In this document: positions 1-10,275 of the stretch, one piece after another | How the letters are laid out: each line of letters opens with the position of its first letter | Numbering within the stretch: position 1 is the stretch's first letter | NCBI GenBank assembly: GCA_001599755.1 | Contig: BCHX01000007.1 | Span: 124,001 to 188,000 of the forward strand | From: Gliomastix tumulicola | Taxonomy: Eukaryota; Ascomycota; Sordariomycetes; Hypocreales; Bionectriaceae | Reading direction: 5' to 3' | DNA: 64,000 nucleotides | The notes under the pieces: model-generated | Database searches by the model: none | Seen by the model: only the letters and a program-made list of their open reading frames with translations | Told to the model about the DNA's origin: nothing | Made by a program: the position numbers and the translations under genes

Positions 1-187
1 ATATTTGCCGCGCATCGCGATAAATCTGAGGCGTCTTGGCCGTTCATGAAGAACTATGGCTGTGATATCCGTGATCTGGTGCAGGGGTGCAGGGAGTCGG
101 CCTTTCCTGTCTGAGCTGCGTCTGCACGAATTCATCCCTGAGACAGGACATCTCCCCTAGCATCAAGGTAGACGCAGACTCCTAGTA

Positions 188-631
188 TTATAGCTGCTCC
201 CATTTGCCTTCGTTCTCATCCTCGAGCGTCAGGCTCCGAGTAGAGGCACTGACATCTGTCACTCCCACTGCCTCTGCCTCTGCCACTCCCTCTTCCTCTG
301 AGGCCTTTGGCCACGGCCACCATCCCGCCATCGGCATATCGCCGTAAATGGCATTCATATACGTACTGTTGTCTTGCCACTTTCGGTATATGTAAACCAT
401 TTTCCCGTCCCAGTTTGTGGCGGATGTGAGGCCTAGGGTCTCCATCGTTAAGTGATCGAGCTGAAATGCTCCCAGCACTGCCACCGACCTGGCGTAGACG
501 GTGATCTCTGCCTTCCAGACCGTCTCCCCGTCGCGGCTGGAGAGGAAGTACTTGCGCAAATGAGCCCAGCCATCGCACTTCTCCCCCGAGTGGATGTCCG
601 GGATCGAAGCAGGAGTGATGTCCTCGAACAT
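188..631 (-). CDS. Hypothetical protein, 147 aa
   Basis: An open frame from an ATG at 631 to a TAG-type stop at 188. The protein is hydrophilic, with many aromatic residues in the middle (VYIYRKW, GWWPWPK) and an acidic Glu/Ala-rich tail. It has no signal peptide or membrane segment. I do not recognise a family. The frame could be the last exon of a longer gene, because a possible acceptor (CAAG) lies just upstream of the ATG, but no convincing upstream exon was found. The aromatic-rich, non-repetitive composition is the only support for coding. Confidence 0.4.
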   Translation of the reverse strand: MFEDITPASIPDIHSGEKCDGWAHLRKYFLSSRDGETVWKAEITVYARSVAVLGAFQLDHLTMETLGLTSATNWDGKMVYIYRKWQDNSTYMNAIYGDMPMAGWWPWPKASEEEGVAEAEAVGVTDVSASTRSLTLEDENEGKWEQL

Positions 632-1258
632 CGATGGATGGTAGAATGCTTGCTAGGTCGCGTCGTGTCTGGCGGCCTCCTCTTTGCTGACGTGCATATT
701 TGATGTGCTCCCGGGTAGCTGTTGGTTTGGATGGGATCCTTGAAGATCTTGGAGATGACGAAGCAAAGAGTGAGAGCTGTCAATGGCCTTCGAGATGGAC
801 GGTTTTAAAGCCGCCCAAAATCTAGTGGCTGGGTTGAAGACAGCGACAGATAGAGTTTGAATCAACAGTTCGCCTGCCAACAATTTGTTTGTGGTGTTTC
901 CTTGGTGACCACGAGGATTGGGTAGCTGGTGTTTGTCCAGGGCAGACGTACAGTGTCTATTATCGTCCAGACTTCCAGCGCAAGATGCACCCCGGAAACT
1001 GGCCGTCATCGCGAGGGTACAAATGCCGCGAGTGAGAAGTATACGCAGACGCGCCTGTCCATGCTTCGCCGCTCTCATTAATGTCAATGACCTAGCATGT
1101 TACTTCAGCTCCCACACACAGGGGTATCTAGATTGCACAGCCTGCAAGTGAAATCACAATGGATGAATCATTATGCGGTAGTCAAATACCTAAGTCGTGG
1201 AAAATATTCTCAATTTTGCAGCAAGCCAACACCTCGAGGGCGCATGTTCCTATTATAG
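632..1258. other. Stretch without a recognisable gene
   Basis: Overlapping short frames exist on both strands, but none has recognisable domains or consistent splice sites. It may hold the promoter or 5' exons of the unknown reverse-strand gene. Confidence 0.4.
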
Positions 1259-1500
1259 GCTCTTACCTCGGCGAAGTTCCACGCCCCAGATTTGCATGGC
1301 CTGGCCTCAGCCGACCTCCCCAGAAACATGATCGATGCGCTGCAGCAGGCAGAAGATCTCGCAGGTACGTCCCCTCAGCTTTCCCCTCTCACAAACAACG
1401 CCTACTTACTGTGAGCCCAGACATCGTCACGCACGTCTCCAGCCTCCCCAGCGTCGACCACTCCGGCATCACGCTCTGGGGCGTCGAGATGGGAGAGTGA
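1259..1500 (+). pseudogene. C-terminal fragment of an unrecognised gene
   Basis: Two short exons join cleanly: 1259-1364 and 1421-1500, with a 56-nt intron (GTACGT donor, TTACTGTGAGCCCAG end). The join reads through in phase (AEDLA then DIVTHV) and ends at a stop at 1498-1500. In this frame an in-frame TAG at 1256-1258 blocks extension upstream, unless another intron ends there. No start codon belongs to this frame. It therefore looks like a relic tail, or the last exons of a gene whose 5' part I cannot resolve. Family not recognised. Confidence 0.3.
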
Positions 1501-1654
1501 GACAGTTTTACTGTTATTTCACACATTAGGTTCGCACATGAGATGAAGAAGAACACATTACTCGCTACCAAATGCTCCCGCAAACACCATCATAAAGGAC
1601 ATTGTACGCCATGATCTACCCTCATCTCGATTGAAGCCCTCCCACACAATCCCA

Positions 1655-4103
1655 TCATTGAATCTCTTTCCACTCCTTCTGAATCTCCTTTGCAAGGGCG
1701 ATCAGGGCCTGAGTATCCTGCCAGGTATCTCCCGACTCTCGGAAGTCAGCGATGCTGAGCTTCCGCGACCCGGCCGCGAACGCCTGCGCGTTCAGATGAG
1801 CCTGGGCTGCGTTGGCACCTCCAGCCGTCAGATAGCCATACCCAACGGCGGAATTCCCGTATCTCTGGCCGCAGTCCGTCGCTGCTGCCTCGGCAACGGA
1901 GCCTCCGACGCCCATGATGGTGGCATTCTGCTGGGCGTTGAGCTGCTGCATCAGGTTGATCCCGGCCATCTGGTTCTGCATGTTGATCTGCGCCAGCATC
2001 TGCGCCTGCCTGCCCGCCTGGACCTGGCACCGGTCATCGACCTCCTTGAAGCGGCGCTCGCAGTCGCACCTCGCGGCCCAGTACGCGGCAAATAGCAGGA
2101 AGTTGCCGCTCTCGCAAGAGGCACGCAGCTCTGCTCGCGCCCTGTTGCTCCACGTGTTGCAGACGAACCCGGCGGGATTCTTAGTCCGGATCCTGTCCGT
2201 GATGTCGACGCCGGCAAACCACTCCAGCGGCGTGTCCTTGATGCAGTTGCTGTAGCAGTCCTCGCAGACGGAAATGCCCACCTTGGCGTCGTCTCCCTCG
2301 GCTAGGAAGTGATTTCCGTACCACTTCCTCCCACTGGCGGGCAGGATAGCTCTCTTGTCGCTAGCACAGGGCGGCGGGAGAGATGCAAGGCGCTCCATCG
2401 CACGCTCCAGTCCGGAGAAGTCCCCGTGCATGTCGAAGCCGTGGTGAAGCCAGTTTCTCAAGATTGTGCCACGCCACACCAGCGTATTCTCGAAGTTTTT
2501 ATGATCGTCTGTGCTGACGTTCAGGTCTGCTGCCTGAGACAGAGAGCACATCCGCACGACGCCCGGTTGCAGACGCCGGGTGATGGGCGAGAAGAATCGT
2601 CCGGCCCCCAGAAGCTCAGCCACGGCCGCATAGCAGAAAGGACAGACCTCAATGGAGGGGTGCTTCGTGACGCAGCGCCACTGGCTGGCAATGTCGGGTG
2701 AAGCCTGAAGAGACTCCTCGTCAACGCCCTCAAGCCCAACGCAGGCAGGCAGAGTACCCCGTCCCGTGACGCACCGACGCCAGACCTCGCCGTCTCCTGC
2801 CCGAGCCGCCACATGCATCGCGTAGGATGACGGTAGATCTGCAAGATTGCAGGCTATGTCTCCGTAGTACTGCTTGTCGAGGGCGACGCGCTTGTTGAAG
2901 AACTTCTCGGCCGGCGTGCCCTGCACCTTGTCCATGAAACAGGCCTCGCAGAAGACTCCCGTGTCCCCGTTGGCAGGCTCCCACACGTAGTGCGGCCCCG
3001 AAGATCCCTCTGGTGCGATCGGGACTCCCTCACCGGGGCAGACCGGCAATGCCATCCTCTGCTTGGCCTTGGCGGCAAAGCGCTTGATGTCTGGCCTCTG
3101 CGTGTCGAGAAGCTCCGCGACGAGTGCGTTGTAGACGAAGCCCTTCTGCCCAATGTCGCAGTACCATCCAGACTGAACTGACGGTCGTTTCATGTCTGCT
3201 TCGAACGCCGTGCCACGGAAATGGGTCTCGAAACAGGTCCTGCAAACGCCAAAGTCCTTCACGCTTCGCGACTCAAAAAGGTCTGCGGGATCTTCCTGGA
3301 TCGCGCCTGTGCAGGGCGGCAGATCAAGCTGGACGAAGCGAACCAGAGGCGAGATGCTATGCTGAGGAAGGCACTCTCTGTAGACCATCTGGCGCACTGC
3401 AGGGAGGGCCAAACTACAAACAAGAGCCTCCGAGTTGGGAGATTGCGCATCTTCTCCCGAGGCTGACGACTGGTAGGGCTCAAAATGGCTGGTCAGGAAT
3501 TCGTGGCGTGCAATGTGGGTGGTGAAGCAAGCACTGCAGACAGCAAAGGTTCCAGCTTCCGTCAACTCGGCGGGCCCCAATGAGCTGGTCTTCAAGGTGT
3601 GAAATTGGATTCTCTCGACCAGGGCAGCCTCATGGCGCGGACAATCCGACTCGATTCCATGGTAGGCGCAGGTCGCAGGTGGCGAGGGCGGTATAGCCTG
3701 ATGGGGATGCTGTGTTGGAGGAGGCGGAGACGCATATGACTGAGGTGGAAAAGGAGAATATGAGGCGGCTGGAGGGAGGGCGTGATCCAAGGCTTTCATA
3801 TTGTACGCCTGATCGGCAGGCGGTGTCGGCAGCAGAGGAGCTTGGCTGGGAGCTTGATGATAGTAATTCCCAGGCTGATGCGGTGATGGGTAGGGGCTCT
3901 GAGCCATCGGTGGCTGTTGCATTGGAGGCTGTTGCATCGGCGGTTGTTGCATTAGAGGCTGCTGCATTGGTGGCGGTTGATAGTAGTTCGTGTTGTACGC
4001 ATATTGGCCGCCTTGAGCGTTGTTCTGGTACGCAGCTTGCGAATAGCCCGGCTGTGACCATGAGCCGTGTTGGTTTTGTGCGTGATGCGCTGGCGCTGCG
4101 GGA

Positions 4104-4138
<35 letters not shown>

Positions 4139-4213
4139 GTACTGTGTGTACATCCCCTGTGCCTCCCCCGCAACATTTTTCATCTGAGACTTCGCCTTCT
4201 TCAGAAAATCCAT
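1655..4213 (-). CDS. Cys-module protein with Gln/Pro-rich N terminus, 852 aa
   Basis: A single uninterrupted frame. The first residues (MDFLKKAKSQMKNVAGEA) are followed by a run of ten Gln encoded by CAG repeats, then about 150 residues rich in Gln, Pro, Tyr and repeated MQQPP/MQQPL units, which looks disordered. From about residue 180 the protein consists of repeated modules. Each has one or two N-terminal Cys, about 40-60 residues, then a CxxC followed by an aromatic: CSACF, CRTCF, CEACF, CPFCY and CEDCY. These could bind zinc, but this is inferred from the Cys spacing only. A Met/Gln/Ala-rich tail follows. There is no signal peptide or obvious membrane helix. Similar fungal proteins are usually left as hypothetical; I cannot assign a function. 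Confidence 0.75.
4106..4138 (-). repeat. CAG microsatellite encoding polyglutamine
   Basis: A run of CTG on the + strand (CAG on the coding strand) near the 5' end of the Cys-module gene. It encodes a Gln run just after the conserved N terminus, so length changes would alter the protein in frame. Confidence 0.8.
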
Positions 4214-4846
4214 GGCTGCTGCAAAGTCCCGAGATGTTGCAGGAAAGCTGTGAGGGAACAGATCGTGAAGCAGTGATCAACGCCGGGGGGATGACGCGCG
4301 TGGAGGGGGAGCTGAGAATCTTTTGAATGAACGCGCAAAGAGGCGCAGGAAGGGCCTCGCCCGCGATTTGGAGGTCTTAGACCCGAGCTACAGGTTCTAG
4401 CCCAGATAAGACAGCGGACGCTGCGTTAGTGGCCAGACTATTGATTGCGGCTAAGCGTTCTCGACTCCCAGCAGCACCACGCTCTAGAACACAGCCCCCC
4501 GCAGTGGGACATCGGATCGATTCGATGTTCACCGATGCTCATCGCCTGCATGAGCTTATATTCAAGCTTGTTCGTGGTACGTACTCCGTGTGGTGCCAGT
4601 ATGTGTTGTGATATTCGAGTGCGTCCCATGGCAGTGCCAGAGAGGACAGGCAATGATTTATTGCAAACTCTCACCAAACTGCGGCAGCATGATCCTACAT
4701 GAACAAACAAGGCCAGTGTTGGCCTGGAGGGGGATCACTTTGGAGCGGATATTTAAACTGCAGTGTGAGCCATATGGCTTTTTGTCAATTATTAGCCTGA
4801 GTTGATCGAGGACGATATAGGGATCTTTAAGATATCGCATTTCAAC
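4214..4846. other. Divergent intergenic region
   Basis: It separates the reverse Cys-module gene from the forward amidoligase-like gene. No recognisable coding region or repeat was seen, so it presumably holds both promoters. Confidence 0.5.
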
Positions 4847-5965
4847 ATGGAGTCGTCATCCTTAGACTTCAGTATTGGGATGAGATTTTATCTCCGCCCC
4901 GGACCAACCCAAAACTCTGGCCGAGCTACGAACGGTGCTTCAGGCCAGAAGACCAAGACGCACCATGACCTTGCGTCCGCCCTCCAATCAGCTGGCCTTG
5001 ATGCCCTATACCAAACCGAGAGTGAGGATGACGCAGACCAGACTCTTCATTTCTGGAAGCCCATCCACGGCACAAATAAGTCGGAGGAGGTCATGGAAAG
5101 AAGCGAGGGAAAATACTGGATTGTGTCGGACTTCCTGGACTTCGGGAATGTAGGAGTATCTTGGATCCCTGTAGAACTTCGCTCACCTGTAGCGGGAGAA
5201 GCCTTGGCCAGAGACGGTTATCAAGCCATTACGAAAGCATTGGACGCAATCAAGAGCACGTTCGGCCCAAGGCTTCGTCTGACCAGAGCCTGCCATCTTT
5301 CTGTCTACGTATCCGCAGAGTCGGATGTCGCCGTCGACTTTATCAAACGCTTGGTCACACTCGTTTCCGTTCTTGATGCTCCCCTGCTGTATGCTCTCAT
5401 AAGCCCTGACAGGCGCGCCGCACTCAGCCCCCTTCTCTCATCATCACGCTTCGCTCGATTCCCTATTCGAAGCTGGGACCAAGATGGACCACAGAACGCG
5501 GATCTAGACAGTCTTTCACCCGACTTTGTTGCCGCTAACGGGGAGAAATTAGCTCGCCTTTGGAATTCGCCAACGCTGGCCGATCTAAACTGGCTGGTTG
5601 GTCGGATTCCCATCCTAGGGCCTGAAATGGGGCTTGGACTTGTCCATAGACACATCGACGGACTCAAGATGGGGGCCGTCCAGGTCAGTCACGCACAGGC
5701 CAGCTTCAATGTGAGTTTCGTTAAGGCGTGGCTTGACGTGGTCCTTCGCATCGCCAAGGCAGCAACGCTGCCGATGCCGCTATTCAGCGGTCTTCTTGAC
5801 AAGCTCTGGTCCGAGACTACGAATCCAATCCACGATACAAATCTTAGGGTTTTCAAGCTCCTAGAGTGGCTTGAGAAGTACGCTTCGAGACTGGAGACTA
5901 CGACCCGGGCGGAAGCCTGGCAGGAGCTGATGGAGAAGTATGAGAGTGGCAACGCCGATATCTGA
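4847..5965 (+). CDS. Amidoligase-like protein, 372 aa
   Basis: A single exon. The frame is open further upstream, but only from a TTG, so the ATG at 4847 (MESSSLDFSIG) is used. The pattern resembles fungal members of the putative amidoligase family: an N-terminal FSIGMRFYL strand, then WIVSDFLDFG, then WIPVELRSPV (compare the family's W..D.S...G.E..SP), then a helix and a TRACHLSVYVS strand where the family normally has a GxHVHxG-type motif. The second His expected there is not present, so activity is uncertain. The family belongs to the ATP-grasp-like/glutamine-synthetase-like ligases and is thought to form amide bonds. No signal peptide. The assignment is by pattern recognition and is moderate. 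Confidence 0.5.
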   Translation: MESSSLDFSIGMRFYLRPGPTQNSGRATNGASGQKTKTHHDLASALQSAGLDALYQTESEDDADQTLHFWKPIHGTNKSEEVMERSEGKYWIVSDFLDFGNVGVSWIPVELRSPVAGEALARDGYQAITKALDAIKSTFGPRLRLTRACHLSVYVSAESDVAVDFIKRLVTLVSVLDAPLLYALISPDRRAALSPLLSSSRFARFPIRSWDQDGPQNADLDSLSPDFVAANGEKLARLWNSPTLADLNWLVGRIPILGPEMGLGLVHRHIDGLKMGAVQVSHAQASFNVSFVKAWLDVVLRIAKAATLPMPLFSGLLDKLWSETTNPIHDTNLRVFKLLEWLEKYASRLETTTRAEAWQELMEKYESGNADI

Positions 5966-6186
5966 AGATTCACATATTTGTTCTGATTCCTCAAGGCTTT
6001 GCACGGACAGTCTCTTATCAGCATATGCCTAGATCATCAACTTAAGTAAGGACACCCAGGACAGACTTGGGTAAGTAGCTTTCTATGTCAATTCATCCAC
6101 AACTCGAGATTTGCCATTCAGAACTACCACTTCCGCTACTGTGAAGCCGTGTGAGCCCAATTCCATGCCTCCTTCCCTCCTTTCTC

Positions 6187-7902
6187 CTATTCAAAATCAT
6201 AAAACTTCCACGTCGACTTAAAGTCCCTCGTCAACTCGTCTCCAAGAAGCAGCGCCTTCACCAGCTCGACTGGCATCATGCTCGTCCTCAGAACAGCGTC
6301 GTGAAACGCCTTCTCGGACCAGTCGCCAGAGTCCACGGTCAGTTCCCTCAGCTTCCAGAGTTGAAGAGCACCAAGCATGTAGCCTGCCTGGTACAACGGC
6401 GAGTAACTGCCCTCCACGGACCGACGGACCTCACCCTCAGCATTACTTCTCTCGTGATAAATCCGGTTCACCAAGAGGTCCACTGCTTCCTGTGCCGTCA
6501 TCTGGCCAAGGTGGAATTTGAGAGAGAAGATAATACGCAGGCATCGATGCATCCTCCACCATAAAGCCCCGATCCTTCCCTCCGGAGATGAATGGAAGTC
6601 GTCTCGCTCGTAGAACACCATCTCCCAGTACAAAGACCACCCTTCAACAAAGAAGGGCGTGTCGAACATGTACCTTCGGTGAGAATTGTACCTCTCTGCC
6701 ACATACAGTTGCAGCCGATGGCCAGGGAACATTTCGTGGAAGGCTGTAGCACGAGCGAAGTGCTTGTTGTTGCCTCGCATAACCATCAGCTTCAGGTCAT
6801 GTTCCATCTCCACGACCGGATATGACACTTGGATGACGGGTCCTCCGAGGAAGAACGGAGAGACCTTCTGCCGCTCCGCCTCGATCATGGTCATCCGCCA
6901 CGTAGAGTTAGCCAGTGGCGGAACCGTGACCATATCGCGCTCCTGGATGAAGTTGCTGCCTTCGACCACGAGCTCGCGTACCATCTCAGTCTGCTTGCCG
7001 GGCTCCATGTAGTCGTTCTTGACATGCTCCAAGGCGTCCTTCCACACATCGCCATACCCGAGAGCCTGCGACTGCTTGATCATTTCCTTCTCGCACCAGG
7101 CGAACTCTTGGTTGCCGATTTCGATTAGTTCCTCGGGCGTGTACGGTATCATCTCTGCCTCTAGTTCAACCTCGAGGCCAGCGCGACCAATGGGCTCGCC
7201 AACGATGACATCTTGCCCGTTGCCTTGATTCATTCCCGCAAGCTCTGTCTGGACTACACCAAGGTAGCCGCTTAGCGTCGTGTTCAGTGTCTTCCATGGT
7301 GTCGTGACCCAGAAGTCGAACATGGGATCGTAGGTGGAGTAGAAGATAAACCACTCGACAACATGGTCCAGGAGCTCCGTGATCGCCTTCGTAGCAAGAT
7401 ACCCCGTCGTCTCTGTGACGTTGAACCCCCCACTTGTAACTTTCTTCTGGACCTCCGCGATGGACTTGGTGATGTCGTTCAGTGACTTGGCGGTGTCCTG
7501 GGCAACCATGGGCTTCACATCTTGACGCGCCTCGAGCACCCCGACAAGCTCGTCGGCAAAGGGGAGAAGGCCAATGAACTGCTCCTGGGACGACTTTTGC
7601 AGATCGAGATTATTGAGCTGCCGGGTATGAAACGTGCGCAGCAGAACGTAATCGACTTTCCCGTCCTGGTCGAGTCCGTCGAAATCGATGTCGTCGAGAA
7701 GCTCGAGCTCGTCGCGATAGAAGGTCTCGAGGGCTTCGAACCGGCGGGGTGCGATGGCAATGTTGTAGAACTCGTTCAGCTCGCCCAGGTCGGCCTGAAC
7801 CCGGAGAACATGGCTTGCCATCGACATGTTCCAGAAACCGCTTGCGAAAGACGGAGTGGCCCAAGAGCTTGCCTCGAACGCCAGGTCGGCCAGGAGAGAC
7901 AT
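6187..7902 (-). CDS. DUF885-family protein (putative metallopeptidase-like), 571 aa
   Basis: A single exon from the ATG at 7902 (MSLLADLAFE) to a stop at 6187. The frame continues upstream only from a non-ATG codon. The length is usual for DUF885 proteins. The family signature FHEMFPGH lies at about residues 386-393; together with downstream acidic residues it resembles a zinc HExxxxH centre. It is followed by FFVEGWSLYWE and, near the C terminus, SPLYQAGYMLGALQLW, both usual for the family. Bacterial and fungal members are mostly uncharacterised and are suspected peptidases. There is no signal peptide, so it is probably cytosolic. Confidence 0.8.
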   Translation of the reverse strand: MSLLADLAFEASSWATPSFASGFWNMSMASHVLRVQADLGELNEFYNIAIAPRRFEALETFYRDELELLDDIDFDGLDQDGKVDYVLLRTFHTRQLNNLDLQKSSQEQFIGLLPFADELVGVLEARQDVKPMVAQDTAKSLNDITKSIAEVQKKVTSGGFNVTETTGYLATKAITELLDHVVEWFIFYSTYDPMFDFWVTTPWKTLNTTLSGYLGVVQTELAGMNQGNGQDVIVGEPIGRAGLEVELEAEMIPYTPEELIEIGNQEFAWCEKEMIKQSQALGYGDVWKDALEHVKNDYMEPGKQTEMVRELVVEGSNFIQERDMVTVPPLANSTWRMTMIEAERQKVSPFFLGGPVIQVSYPVVEMEHDLKLMVMRGNNKHFARATAFHEMFPGHRLQLYVAERYNSHRRYMFDTPFFVEGWSLYWEMVFYERDDFHSSPEGRIGALWWRMHRCLRIIFSLKFHLGQMTAQEAVDLLVNRIYHERSNAEGEVRRSVEGSYSPLYQAGYMLGALQLWKLRELTVDSGDWSEKAFHDAVLRTSMMPVELVKALLLGDELTRDFKSTWKFYDFE

Positions 7903-8920
7903 TCTGATTCTGCTGTATGAGGGCCTGATAGCACCTACAAAAGTGTCTGCTGAAGAACCACACAATTCTCGAGCCGTTTACTCGGCGACATGCCGCACAT
8001 ATATCCATGTCGGATTTAGACAGGCCGAGGGCCCGAGGAAGAAGTGGCGATCATTCACGTATCCTCCCACTGGCAATACAGGGTTCCCCGCCTGTTCACT
8101 GCTACTGGAGCGGCAGGAGGACGAGATAAGGAACAATGGAACGTCAAAATCTCGTGATCAAAATCCCGTACTACAAAGGTCCTCACATAGGATTTGCCCC
8201 GGTTCCAATCCAACAATGCCATCTCCTCTTCGTTCAATTTGAGGAATTACTCAGTCATTTGTCAGGAAGCAATCCCTGGTCTATTTCCACCAATTCTCTT
8301 TGCTTCATTATCGACCCCCAAGGTCGTCTTGAGTGATAGCATCTTCCCGGTCCACTTCGAAGGTGACAAGGGGATGTTCTTGACCGGGGTTACCAACAGG
8401 AGGGGTAAACAAGAGAGGCAGCTCCGGACGGTACATTGTGCCGTGAACCGCAACACTTGCTGCGCGACTTGTTCAGACTTCGCTATCTACTATTCGCCTA
8501 CTTATTGCCTTCCTGTTTTATCACTCACCTCGAAAGGTCAGGAGTAACAGAGTCCGAGTAGTGCTACGTCAATTTATGTCGAAGCATATCTCCCAATGGT
8601 CACCACTATTCAAGACCCTGGGCACAATTACCTCAAAGCCAAGACCCTCGACGCAACAAGGGTTTAAGCCTCTTTCAGCAGGTAGTATCCAGCACCAGCA
8701 GCCCGGACCAACGCGTTACTTGGATCTTATCAGCCTGGAAGCAAAAGAGTCTGTCATCTATGCCCTCAAACGAGTGAATATCACGCCACTTCACTGCGGA
8801 CGAAAGAAGAACCTGGCCATCTCGCAATACACATATTTATTCATATTCTCTCGGCTTAGGTACCCCCAAATGAAAGCTCGGTGCCGCATATATGCGTCAT
8901 CGTGATCAACACTAACTAGC
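7903..8920. other. Intergenic region, no gene recognised
   Basis: Short frames occur on both strands (for example at 8194-8547), but none shows domains, splice consistency or plausible composition. The region contains the DUF885 promoter and the 3' flank of the FG-GAP gene. Confidence 0.5.
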
Positions 8921-10275
8921 TCACGCAGCAAACGTGAAGCCAGCGACCTTGTTGTTGTCATAGCAAGGCACGAAGATCTCAACATTCCCATCCCCGTCGA
9001 CATCCTTGACAGCCAAAGCACCGACAGTGCACCCGCAGTTGATCAGTGTGGTAGTCTTGTATTCCCATGGTTTCCCGCCAGGAACCAGAACGTAGGCAAT
9101 CTGAGCAGCATCGCCCGCGAGCGCAATGTATGGCGGGCCGCTCTTGGATGCCGCGGTAGGGTGAAAGGCCACGGGGCTTCCGGGCGAAGCCTGGTTCAAG
9201 CCCCATTGGGTCACTGGGAAGCCATCGGCGAGGGTGTGGCGCACATAGCCCTTCGCGTCCGTGATATCCGCGGGAATCTCGTAGGCGTAGACTCCAGGGA
9301 TGGGAGTAGCACCACTGCCCTGGTGGTTAGTCACAAGGAGATCCTTCTTCCCGTCGTTGTTGATGTCGACGTATTCAACATCAAAGGCCGCTCCAATAGT
9401 GTTGTCGAGAAGAACCTTCTTCACCGAGCTCGGGTCCGAGAATCCCGCGTTCTTGTTGGTGGAAGTGAAAAGATTGAAGACAGACGTGAAGAAGGACGGG
9501 GTCAAGATCTCGGGAATTCCGTCGCCATTGATATCGACGACTGTGAACAGAGCGTCGCATCCGGTGCCAATCTCGACCTCGGTCCATGTGCCCGTAGGCT
9601 TGCTAGGGTCGGTCGGCTTGAGATAGACCAGCATAGTCTCCCTGTTACCGATGACGGGAACACGGGCGCGGCAAGTCACGATCTCATCCTTGCCGTCCAT
9701 GTCGATATCCGCGAAGATGACGCGGTGGTAGAACCAGTCCTTCTTCGTGCCGCCCAGCTTGACCCAGTTTCCCGAGGCTCCGTTCGCTCCAGTTGGGGAA
9801 AAGAACAGGCCGCCATTGCCCTTACCGGGGACGAGGAAGCCTCCACCAACGATGATACCGTCGGTTCCGAAAAGATCTGATGGGACAGGGGTGGCGTCAT
9901 TGGGCCAGGTAATGCTTCCGCCGATCTTGGTTGTCGGGGCATTGGCAATAGAGCCAGACTTGACGACATCGGCAAGGTTATCGAGTCGGGAGACAGAGTC
10001 GCCGCCGAGGAGTTGGAAGCTGGAAATATACAGAGAGTCGCTTCCCTTCTGGTCGATGGAGGCTAAGAAGCCCGGCTTGTTGATCGTGAGCTGTCCCAGT
10101 GAACGCACAGGTATCGAGGTGTTCGTGGCTGGGGGGTCGGCTCGCGGTTGGACCTGGGGCGCTGCCGTGGCGAGCCCGGCGAGGATGCTGCTGAAGAGCA
10201 GGCCTTGAACGAGTCTTGGATCATGATTAGCTTTGTACCCTCGAAATTCTGCTCGTGAAACACTCACGACAACAT
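8921..10275 (-). CDS. Secreted FG-GAP/VCBS repeat protein, 433 aa
   Basis: Two exons: 10268-10275 (8 nt, ATGTTGTC) and 8921-10214, separated by a 53-nt intron (GTGAGT donor, CCAAG acceptor, GCTAATC branch-like site). The join gives MLSLVQGLLFSSILAGLATA, an ideal signal peptide ending before APQVQPRA; this supports the tiny first exon. The mature protein carries Asp-rich calcium-loop repeats of FG-GAP/VCBS type: DIDMDGKDEI, DINGDGIPEI, DINNDGKKDL and DVDGDGNVEI. These imply a beta-propeller-like fold with bound calcium. No catalytic domain is recognised. Fungal proteins of this kind are extracellular and of unknown role, and some may be sugar-binding or lyase-like. Confidence 0.8.

Noticed and set aside
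9161..9880. 239-residue open frame on the + strand
   Set aside because: Antisense to the FG-GAP protein repeats; repetitive Val/Asp pattern is the mirror of the calcium loops.
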